Notes under the pieces: model-generated
What the model saw: the letters and a program-made list of their open reading frames with translations, nothing else
Told to the model about the DNA's origin: nothing
Databases searched by the model: none
Made by a program: the position numbers and the translations under genes
Part shown: one piece after another, positions 35,273 to 43,060 of the stretch
Layout: every line of letters starts with the position of its first letter
How positions within the stretch are numbered: the stretch's first letter is position 1
Assembly: GCA_028696165.1 (NCBI GenBank)
Contig: JAQVHQ010000012.1
Coordinates: forward strand, 1 to 64,000
Reading direction: 5' to 3'
From: Lachnospiraceae bacterium
GTDB taxonomy: Bacteria > Bacillota > Clostridia > Lachnospirales > Lachnospiraceae
DNA length: 64,000 nt

Positions 35273-36499
35273 TTATTTGTCACGCAGCTTTCTTAATCCG
35301 TATAATCCGTCCCATACCACTTCTCTAAATCGAACAGGATCCGTATTTCCTTCTGTGGAAACCAGCAGAACCTGCGAATTTTCATTTAAATCCAGTGCTT
35401 CTCGGATAGGAGCGTAGCGGTCATAGGTCATAATTGATGCTAAAAATCCCATTGTGATGGAACCGGATTCACCGGATACTACCATAGGGTCACCGGATAA
35501 TGGAACTCCGTACATGCGGGTTCCCTTTGCACTCATCCAGTCTGGACAGGAAGCAAATGCTGTCACATGATTTCTTAAGATATCCCAGGAAATCGTGTTG
35601 GCTTCACCACAGGCAAGCCCTGCCATAATGGTATCCATGTCTCCGGTTACACTTTCCAGTTCACCTGTTTTTTTGCATGCAGAACGATAGAGACAGTCTG
35701 CCGCACTTGCTTCACAGACTACCATCTTAGGTGGATTTTCGGGATAGCGGTTTGCAAAATATCCAACAACTGCACCGGCCAGAGAGCCTACTCCTGCCTG
35801 TATAAATACATGAGTAGGTTCATCCACTCCATCAGCAATCAACTGGCGGTTGGCTTCCATGGCAAGCGTTCCATATCCCTGCATAATCCAGGAAGGAATC
35901 TCTTCGTAGCCGGCCCATGCAGTATCCTGAACCATAATTCCGTTTTTACACTGTTCGGCCTGACTGTTGGCAAGGCGGACACATTCATCGTAATTTAGAT
36001 CTTCAATTGTGACTTCTGCACCAAGATTTGCGATATTTTCCTTACGGATAGGAGTAGTTCCTTTTGGCATACGCACAACTGCTTTTTGTCCCAATTTATT
36101 GGCGGCCCAGGCCACTCCGCGGCCGTGGTTACCGTCGGTTGCGGTAAAGAAGGTTGCCTGTCCGAATTCCTCTTTTAATTTTTCGGAAGTCAGTACATGG
36201 TAGGGAAGTTCACTTACATCTCTTCCTGTCTGTTTTGCTATGTAGCGTGCCATGGCGAAAGAACCGCCTAATACTTTAAAGGCATTTAAACCAAAACGAT
36301 AAGATTCATCTTTCACATATAAATTTTTGATCCCCAGATATTTAGCCATATTAGAAAGCTTTGTCAGCGGCGTGACGCTGTACTGGGGAAAACTCCGGTG
36401 GAAAGATAATGCCTTTAAGACATGTTCCCGGGACATAATCTCAAGATGAGTGTCTGCCGAGGGTGTGACTTCGTTCATAGTGAACTGTAATTCTTCCAT
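35273..36499 (-). CDS. ygeX: Diaminopropionate ammonia-lyase
   Basis: A 408-residue fold-type II PLP enzyme that converts 2,3-diaminopropionate to pyruvate and two ammonia. The PLP Lys lies in YRFGLNAFKVLGGSFA (about residue 77). The phosphate-binding loop region includes FTATDGNHGRGVAWAA, and other motifs are VQDTAWAGYEEIPSWIMQGYG and FIQAGVGSLAGAVVGYF. It is the first gene of the minus-strand operon, with AGGAGG upstream of ATG 36499. In purine degradation it delivers carbon as pyruvate. Confidence 0.94.
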   Translation of the reverse strand: MEELQFTMNEVTPSADTHLEIMSREHVLKALSFHRSFPQYSVTPLTKLSNMAKYLGIKNLYVKDESYRFGLNAFKVLGGSFAMARYIAKQTGRDVSELPYHVLTSEKLKEEFGQATFFTATDGNHGRGVAWAANKLGQKAVVRMPKGTTPIRKENIANLGAEVTIEDLNYDECVRLANSQAEQCKNGIMVQDTAWAGYEEIPSWIMQGYGTLAMEANRQLIADGVDEPTHVFIQAGVGSLAGAVVGYFANRYPENPPKMVVCEASAADCLYRSACKKTGELESVTGDMDTIMAGLACGEANTISWDILRNHVTAFASCPDWMSAKGTRMYGVPLSGDPMVVSGESGSITMGFLASIMTYDRYAPIREALDLNENSQVLLVSTEGNTDPVRFREVVWDGLYGLRKLRDK

Positions 36500-36563
36500 A
36501 TAAAAAACCTCCTCATTAATAATGGAATCCTTATGAATTAGTAATGATAATAATTGTTATAAG

Positions 36564-37205
36564 TTACTTATTGATATCAACGTAGCTGTATAAAGTGTAT
36601 TTTGATATACCAAAATATTTGGCTACTTTGTCACCGGATTTGGTAATCAGGAATGCACCGGCGTCATTTAAATAATTGATTGCCTTTATCTTATCTTCCT
36701 TAGACATCAGTGGAGCAGGTACCCCAACTAGAGATACAGACTGTTGAATCAATTCGTCCAGAAGGTCGTTAACATCCTGTGTGATTCTTTTAGGCTCTTC
36801 TTTTTCCTGGGGAGCAGATTTGCTTCCTGTAAGGGAGGACAGTGTGTTTTCTACTGCCAAAAGATTTGTAATGTCATAGTTAATGGAGAAGATATAGGCA
36901 AGTTCGCCATTAAATTCCTTAATGAAAATAGTGGAAGATTTTAGGATTCGACCATTATCTGTTTTAGTTAAGTAAGCCAGCTGATCTACCAGATCTTCCT
37001 CGTGATGTTTAAGTGCATCTAAGACTACTCCGGAAGGACCGCCATCCATATGACGATTGGTTACGTGGCCATTTTCAATATATACAATAGAATTTTCTAT
37101 ATCTTTTTTTGTCAGGTCATGTACCACTACCTCACAGTTTTCACCAAACTGAGCAGCCAGTCCTCTGGCCATCTGTTTTAATATTTCTAATCGGGAAATA
37201 GACAT
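36564..37205 (-). CDS. YheO/DauR-like transcriptional regulator
   Basis: A 213-residue regulator with an N-terminal YheO-like PAS domain (AAQFGENCEVVVHDL, SSTIFIKEFNGELAYIFSINYDIT) and a C-terminal HTH (ITKSGDKVAKYFGISKYTLYSYV). The start is ATG 37205, because GGAGGTG lies 5 nt upstream; a longer reading frame begins 39 nt earlier without a site. It is divergent from the plus-strand PLP genes and directly upstream of ygeX, so it is the likely local regulator of the purine cluster. A ligand such as urate or xanthine is inferred only. Confidence 0.85.
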   Translation of the reverse strand: MSISRLEILKQMARGLAAQFGENCEVVVHDLTKKDIENSIVYIENGHVTNRHMDGGPSGVVLDALKHHEEDLVDQLAYLTKTDNGRILKSSTIFIKEFNGELAYIFSINYDITNLLAVENTLSSLTGSKSAPQEKEEPKRITQDVNDLLDELIQQSVSLVGVPAPLMSKEDKIKAINYLNDAGAFLITKSGDKVAKYFGISKYTLYSYVDINK

Positions 37206-37305
37206 GTGAACACCTCCTTGTATTCCTGTTGTTATATCCATCATATCATAAAAATTTTAATGTGCAAGAGAAAAATACAAAAATTTTTAGGAAACCAAAA
37301 TATTT

Positions 37306-37334
37306 TTGCAAAACACATTGCTTTTTACTATATA
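37306..37334 (+). promoter_or_regulatory. Promoter of the plus-strand PLP-enzyme genes
   Basis: TTGCAA (37306-37311), a 17-nt spacer and TATATA (37329-37334), in the 186-bp divergent region next to the regulator. Confidence 0.55.
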
Positions 37335-37391
37335 GGATGATAAAATGCAAATAACAGTAACGTGAGTCACATAAAACAGGAGGTAGCTTAC

Positions 37392-38867
37392 ATGATTGAT
37401 TTAACCAGAAATGAAGAGGCACTATCACGAAATATTCAGAAAGCAAAAGAAAATCAGATTGTCATTCCAACCATTGCACAGATGAAAAATCCAGATATGA
37501 TTCCTGAAAAAATCAAAGAGAAATTAAAAGGAGTGGGGCTGTGGGATGTAAATCCCCTGAATCTGTTCCGTATCTCATGGAAGAATGAACAGAAAGAAAA
37601 GGGCGGGCTCTATGGAGAAAGTAATTATATCGTACTGCCGTCTGAACTGACCGGAGTAAAGGCAAAGATTATCTGCATGGTAGGAAAATGGTTTCCTACC
37701 GGATGTCATAAAGTAGGTGCCTCTTTTGGATGTTTGGCTCCAAGATTAATAACAGGACAGTTTGATACTACGTATCATAAAGCAGTATGGCCTTCTACCG
37801 GAAATTACTGCCGTGGCGGTGCCTTTAATTCCAAACTGCTGGGGGCAGATTCTATTGCAATCTTACCGGCAGGTATGAGTAAAGAGAGATTTGACTGGTT
37901 ATCTAAGATAGCTGGAGAAGTGATTGCAACACCGGGATGTGAGAGTAATGTAAAAGAGATATTCGATAAGACCTGGGAACTTAGAACTACCAGAGAAGAT
38001 GTGTTAATCTTTAATCAGTTCGAGGAAATGGGAAATTATCTCTGGCATTATAATGTAACAGGAAGTGCCATCGCAGATGCTTTTGAAGAAATGAAAGAAC
38101 CGGGAGACCATTTTGCGGGCGCTGTCTTTACATCAGGTTCGGCCGGAACTATGGCATCTGGAGATTATATAAAAGAACAGTATCCAAAAGCAAAGTTGGG
38201 CGTAGGGGAAGCACTTCAGTGTTCTACACTGCTGGATAATGGATTCGGAGGCCACCGCATCGAGGGCATCGGGGATAAACATGTGCCGTGGATTCATAAT
38301 GTGAAGAATACCGATATGGTGATTGATATCGATGATGAAGATTCACAGCAGCTGATTCGTTTTTTCAATGAGCCGCTGGGTCAGGAATATCTGGTAAAAG
38401 AGGCTGGTGTAGATCCTGCATTTATAGAATTATTACAGTATTTTGGAATATCAGGAATTGCCAATATGCTCTGTGCCATTAAGATGGCGAAGTATTATGA
38501 ATTGACAGAACATGATGTGATTGCAACGGTTATGACGGACTCAGCAGTTATGTACGGTTCACGTATTAAGGAACTGCAGGAAGAAGATGGCGAGTATACT
38601 CCTGTGAAGGCAGCCGTGGTATATCACAAACATCTGATGTCTGTAAAGACGGATAACATGGAAGAACTTACTTATAAGAGCAGAAAGAGAATTCATAATT
38701 TGAAATATTATACATGGGTTGAGCAGCAGGGTAAGACAGCTGAGGAACTAAATGCGCAGTGGTATGACGAAGAAGGCACCTGGGGATCTATCCGCAGACA
38801 GGCACCTCAGATTGATGCGTTGATTGATGAATTTAATGAACGGTCTGGAGTATTGAAAAACTTATAA
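37392..38867 (+). CDS. PLP-dependent lyase-like enzyme of the purine cluster
   Basis: A 491-residue fold-type II PLP protein (tryptophan synthase beta/cysteine synthase-like). The candidate PLP Lys is 107 in TGCHKVGASFGCL; a Ser/Gly-rich loop GSAGTMASGDYIKEQ and the phosphate-side VWPSTGNYCRGGAF agree. The start is ATG 37392 after AGGAGG. Its substrate is unknown. Placed with ygeX and the threonine-synthase-like gene that follows, it probably handles an amino acid made from purine carbon and nitrogen (diaminopropionate, serine or a relative). This assignment is inference from context. Confidence 0.78.
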   Translation: MIDLTRNEEALSRNIQKAKENQIVIPTIAQMKNPDMIPEKIKEKLKGVGLWDVNPLNLFRISWKNEQKEKGGLYGESNYIVLPSELTGVKAKIICMVGKWFPTGCHKVGASFGCLAPRLITGQFDTTYHKAVWPSTGNYCRGGAFNSKLLGADSIAILPAGMSKERFDWLSKIAGEVIATPGCESNVKEIFDKTWELRTTREDVLIFNQFEEMGNYLWHYNVTGSAIADAFEEMKEPGDHFAGAVFTSGSAGTMASGDYIKEQYPKAKLGVGEALQCSTLLDNGFGGHRIEGIGDKHVPWIHNVKNTDMVIDIDDEDSQQLIRFFNEPLGQEYLVKEAGVDPAFIELLQYFGISGIANMLCAIKMAKYYELTEHDVIATVMTDSAVMYGSRIKELQEEDGEYTPVKAAVVYHKHLMSVKTDNMEELTYKSRKRIHNLKYYTWVEQQGKTAEELNAQWYDEEGTWGSIRRQAPQIDALIDEFNERSGVLKNL

Positions 38868-38922
38868 ATTCTATGTATAAAAACAGGAGGAGGCAGACGC
38901 TGATTCCTAAGAGGAGGTTTTC

Positions 38923-40152
38923 ATGCAGAATGTAATTTCCGCAGTTTGTATTCAGTGTGGAGCAGAGATTGAGGCAACACCGAATATCACCACGTGTCCT
39001 AAGTGCGGTGGTATCATGGATATCAAATACGATTATCAGAAAATCAAAAGAAAATTGACAAAAGAAATGCTATCGGACAGGAAAATAAATACCATGTGGC
39101 GATACATGGAATTCCTTCCGGTGACAGGAGAGAGTAAAGTGCCAAAGCTTCGCGTGGGATGGACTCCATTTTATGAAGCATCCAGACTGGCAGAATATAT
39201 CGGGATTAAGAAACTCTATGTGAAAGACGATGGAGTAAATCCTACCGCAAGTTTAAAAGACCGTGCTTCGGCCATGGCAGTAGTTAAGGCAGAAGAGGCA
39301 GGGATGGATACAATTGCCTGTTCTTCCACTGGCAATGCTGCCTCGTCTTTGGCAGGCAATGCTGCAGCTGCAGGATTTACTTCTTATATCTTTGTACCAG
39401 AGCGGGCGCCAAAGGGAAAAGTAGCGCAGCTTATGGTATTTGGGGCACATGTTATCAGCGTGAAGGGCAATTATGAAGAGACCTTCCGCCTGTCTGCAGA
39501 AGCAATTGACCACTGGGGGTGGTATAACCGCAATGCTGCTATTAATCCATATCTGATGGAAGGAAAGAAGACTGTTGCTTTAGAAATCGCAGAACAGCTT
39601 AACTGGAAGATGACCGATTATGTGGCCATATCTGTGGGAGATGGGTGTACGATTGGCGGTGTCTGGAAGGGATTTAAAGATTTGTACGAGGCAGGATTTA
39701 TTGACAGACTTCCAAGACTAATCAGTGTTCAGGCAGAAGGGTGCTGCCCGCTAAACCGTGCAATTGCGGAAGGAAAAGAATGGTATCCTATGGAAGAAAA
39801 TACCATTGCTGATAGTATTGCAGTGGGGGTTCCGCGTAATCCGGATAAGGCTCTTTGGGCAATCAGAGAATCTAATGGAGTAGTAGTCAATGTATCTGAC
39901 GAGGAAATTCTGGCAGCAATGAGGCTTCTTGGAAGAACCTGTGGTGTCTTTGCTGAACCAGCAGGAGCAACCGGAACAGCAGGTGTAAAGAAAGCTGTGG
40001 AAACCGGGCTTATTAAGAAGGACGCATCGGTGGTTAGCGTAGTTACAGGAAGTGGACTAAAGGATGTGGCAAATGCCATGAAAGCAGCGGGAGAACCGGT
40101 GGCAATCAAACCGGATATGTCCCTGCTTCTGGAGGCATTTGAGCGCATCTGA
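38923..40152 (+). CDS. Threonine synthase-like PLP enzyme with N-terminal zinc ribbon
   Basis: A 409-residue fold-type II enzyme. A Cys4 zinc ribbon (Cys 9, 12, 25, 28) precedes the catalytic domain with PLP Lys in GVNPTASLKDRAS, the phosphate loop SSTGNAASSLAGNAAAAG and VGDGCTIGGVWKG. It resembles short plant/archaeal-type threonine synthases. It lies 55 nt after the other PLP gene and before a purine permease, with no homoserine-pathway gene nearby, so a role in the purine pathway rather than threonine synthesis seems more likely. That is inferred. Confidence 0.75.
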   Translation: MQNVISAVCIQCGAEIEATPNITTCPKCGGIMDIKYDYQKIKRKLTKEMLSDRKINTMWRYMEFLPVTGESKVPKLRVGWTPFYEASRLAEYIGIKKLYVKDDGVNPTASLKDRASAMAVVKAEEAGMDTIACSSTGNAASSLAGNAAAAGFTSYIFVPERAPKGKVAQLMVFGAHVISVKGNYEETFRLSAEAIDHWGWYNRNAAINPYLMEGKKTVALEIAEQLNWKMTDYVAISVGDGCTIGGVWKGFKDLYEAGFIDRLPRLISVQAEGCCPLNRAIAEGKEWYPMEENTIADSIAVGVPRNPDKALWAIRESNGVVVNVSDEEILAAMRLLGRTCGVFAEPAGATGTAGVKKAVETGLIKKDASVVSVVTGSGLKDVANAMKAAGEPVAIKPDMSLLLEAFERI

Positions 40153-40223
40153 TAGGAATGATATGTGAGTGGGGCGGATATTTAAAATCTCACATTACAC
40201 TTGGAGAAGGTATTGGGAAAAAT

Positions 40224-41564
40224 ATGAAAAGAATAGAGAAAACAGCAGCCTTAGGGAATGAGTTGTTCCTTCCGGGAGGTAATCCTACATGGAGACGGGC
40301 ATTTCCTCTGGCTATGCAGCATGTGGTTTCGATGATTGTGGGGTGTGTTACACCTGCAATCATCGTAGCCAATATTGCTTTAGAACAAGGAGAGATTACT
40401 GCTTCTGACGTTACGATGTTAGTGCAGGCTGCGCTGTTGATTTCCGGTATAGCCACGATGCTTCAGATCTTTTCATGGAAGCATCGGATTGGCTCGGGGT
40501 TACCGGTTATTATGGGTGTTAGTTTTGCATATCTGGCCAGTCTTGAAGCAATTGCCATGGAGTTTAATCTGGCAACTCTCTTTGGTGCACAGCTGGCAGG
40601 CGGTGTGATAGCAATTATTGTCGGAGTATTTATAGGAAAAATACGGTTTTTATTTCCACCACTTGTAAGTGGGACTGTCGTATTTGTTATCGGACTTTCC
40701 TTGTATCCAACAGCAGTTAATTATATGGCTGGCGGAGCGGGAAGTGCCGATTTTGGAAGCTGGAAAAACTGGCTGGTTGCATTGGTGGTTTTGATTATCG
40801 TTACGGTGTTAAATCATTATGGAATGGGAATATGGAAATTGTCTTCTATATTGATTGGAATGGCCGCAGGATATCTGTTAGCTGCTGTGTTGGGAATGGT
40901 ATCACTGGATGCTGTACATACTGCGCCGTGGGTGCAGATGATAGAACCGCTACATTTCGGGCTGAGGTTTGAAATCTCACCGATTATAACCATGGCAATC
41001 TTATATGTGGTCAATTCGGTACAGGCAATTGGTGATCTGACAGCTACCGCAGTAGGCGGATTAAATCGGGAACCGGAGGAAAAAGAACTGTCGGGAGGAA
41101 TTATAGGAAATGGCCTCGGAAGTATTTTGGGTGCAGTAATAGGTGGTCTTCCGACTGCTACCTTTAGCCAGAATGTAGGAATTGTTACAACTACAAAAGT
41201 AGTTGCAAGAAAAATATTTGCAATAACGGCAGGTATTATCATGATAGCCGGAATTATTCCTAAATTTGCTTCATTGCTTACTACGATTCCAGCATGTGTA
41301 CTGGGAGGTGCAACCATATCAGTATTTGCATCTATTGCAATGACAGGTATGAAATTAATTGCACGCGAGCAGTTAAACTTTAGAAACACATCTATTGTGG
41401 GATTAAGCGTAGCACTTGGAATGGGGGTAACTTTAGTTCCGGAAGCTTTAGCACAATTTCCATCGTGGGTAACCATGATTTTTGGAAAGTCACCGGTTGT
41501 ACTGGCAACGTTGTCTGCGGTGCTGTTATATCAGGTACTTCCGTACACAGATGAGGACAGTTAA
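40224..41564 (+). CDS. NCS2 nucleobase permease (xanthine/urate type)
   Basis: A membrane permease of 446 residues with about 12-14 TM segments. NCS2 motifs include FPLAMQHVVSMIVGCVTPAII near TM1, the NAT-signature-like region TFSQNVGIVTTTKV, and the substrate-site region VVNSVQAIGDLTATAVGG. The start is uncertain: ATG 40224 (GGGA upstream) aligns with the usual N-terminus, while ATG 40158 would add 22 residues. It likely imports xanthine or urate for the cluster, inferred from neighbouring enzymes. Confidence 0.85.
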   Translation: MKRIEKTAALGNELFLPGGNPTWRRAFPLAMQHVVSMIVGCVTPAIIVANIALEQGEITASDVTMLVQAALLISGIATMLQIFSWKHRIGSGLPVIMGVSFAYLASLEAIAMEFNLATLFGAQLAGGVIAIIVGVFIGKIRFLFPPLVSGTVVFVIGLSLYPTAVNYMAGGAGSADFGSWKNWLVALVVLIIVTVLNHYGMGIWKLSSILIGMAAGYLLAAVLGMVSLDAVHTAPWVQMIEPLHFGLRFEISPIITMAILYVVNSVQAIGDLTATAVGGLNREPEEKELSGGIIGNGLGSILGAVIGGLPTATFSQNVGIVTTTKVVARKIFAITAGIIMIAGIIPKFASLLTTIPACVLGGATISVFASIAMTGMKLIAREQLNFRNTSIVGLSVALGMGVTLVPEALAQFPSWVTMIFGKSPVVLATLSAVLLYQVLPYTDEDS

Positions 41565-41635
41565 TTTTTTTTATCCTATTCAAACAAAAAAAATTAGGAA
41601 TGCTAAAAAAAATTGGATAAACTGGTTGGATTAAG

Positions 41636-41664
41636 TTGAAAATTAGTCATCCCCATGCTATATT
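41636..41664 (+). promoter_or_regulatory. ssnA-ygfK promoter
   Basis: TTGAAA (41636-41641), a 17-nt spacer and TATATT (41659-41664), 49 nt before ssnA. Confidence 0.65.
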
Positions 41665-41712
41665 AAAGGTATGAATAAGAACGGATGACAATTGAATATA
41701 GGAGGTTAGACT

Positions 41713-43044
41713 ATGTTAATAATTGGTAATGGCAAGTTAGTAACAAGAGACACACAAAAACCTTTCTTTGAAAATGGTGCGGTTGTGATTGATGGAACAA
41801 AAATCGCAGCTGTTGGAGTCAGCGCAGACATAAAAAAGGCCTACCCGCAAGCGGAATTTATAGATGCTAAGGGTGGCGTTATTATGCCTGCGTTTATTAA
41901 TACCCATGAACATATATACAGTGCCATGGCAAGAGGGCTTAGTATCAAAGGATATGATCCCAAAGGATTTTTGGACATTTTAGATGGACAGTGGTGGACC
42001 ATAGACCGTCATCTGACATTAGAACAGACAAAATACAGCGCTCTTGACACACTGATTCAGAGTATTCGCAATGGTGTGACGACAGTGTTTGACCATCATG
42101 CCAGCTTCGGACATATCACGGACAGCTTATTTACCATAGCAGATGCAGCAAAAGAGACAGGGATACGTGCCTGTCTGTGCTACGAAGTATCTGATAGAGA
42201 TGGTATGGATAAGGCAAAAGAATCAGTGATGGAAAATGCTAATTTTATACGCTATGCATTAAAAGATGATTCCGATATGCTTGCCGGTATGATGGGGATG
42301 CATGCACAGTTTACCATATCCGATGAGACTATGGAATTAGCAGCAGCCAACAAGCCTGAGGAAGTAGGATATCATATTCATGTGGCAGAGGGTATTGAGG
42401 ACCTTCATCATTGCCTGCAGCACTATGGCAAGAGAATTGTGGACCGATTATATGACTGGAATATTCTGGGTGAAAAGACACTTCTTGGACACTGCATCTA
42501 TATCAACCCGCATGAGATGGATTTGATTAAAGATACCAATACCATGGTAGTTCATAATCCGGAATCCAATATGGGCAATGCATGTGGATGCCCGCCAACT
42601 ATGGAATTAGTACATCGTGGAATTCTCACTGGTCTGGGTACCGATGGATATACCCACGATATGACAGAATCATTTAAAGTAGCGAATGTACTCCATAAAC
42701 ATCATCTCTGCGATGCCAATGCAGCCTGGGGAGAGGTTCCGAAGATGCTGTTTGAAAATAATGCAGTAATTGCAAACCGTTACTTTAAAACACCTCTTGG
42801 AGTATTAAAAGAAGGGGCAGCAGGGGATGTGATTGTTATGGATTATAATCCACCGACATATCTGGATGAAAATAATATTAACGGACACATACTTTTTGGA
42901 ATGACTGGACATGACGTAACAACAACAGTAGCAAATGGAAAAGTGTTGATGCAAGACCGCGAGATCAAAGTGGTCGATGTTGAAAAAGTTATGGCAGAGT
43001 GCCGCGTGGAATCTGCAAAACTGTGGAAGAGTATAAACGGATAA
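41713..43044 (+). CDS. ssnA: Putative aminohydrolase SsnA
   Basis: A 443-residue amidohydrolase-superfamily metal enzyme. Metal ligands are seen in FINTHEHIYSAMA (HxH), GYHIHVAEG (His), LLGHCIYINPHEMD (His) and GTDGYTHD (Asp). SsnA proteins accompany YgfK and selenium-dependent purine hydroxylases and are thought to hydrolyse a purine-derived ring or imine. It leads the ssnA-ygfK pair with a 16-nt gap. ATG 41713 follows AGGAGG. Confidence 0.92.
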   Translation: MLIIGNGKLVTRDTQKPFFENGAVVIDGTKIAAVGVSADIKKAYPQAEFIDAKGGVIMPAFINTHEHIYSAMARGLSIKGYDPKGFLDILDGQWWTIDRHLTLEQTKYSALDTLIQSIRNGVTTVFDHHASFGHITDSLFTIADAAKETGIRACLCYEVSDRDGMDKAKESVMENANFIRYALKDDSDMLAGMMGMHAQFTISDETMELAAANKPEEVGYHIHVAEGIEDLHHCLQHYGKRIVDRLYDWNILGEKTLLGHCIYINPHEMDLIKDTNTMVVHNPESNMGNACGCPPTMELVHRGILTGLGTDGYTHDMTESFKVANVLHKHHLCDANAAWGEVPKMLFENNAVIANRYFKTPLGVLKEGAAGDVIVMDYNPPTYLDENNINGHILFGMTGHDVTTTVANGKVLMQDREIKVVDVEKVMAECRVESAKLWKSING

Positions 43045-43060
43045 AAATGGAGGAGTTTGT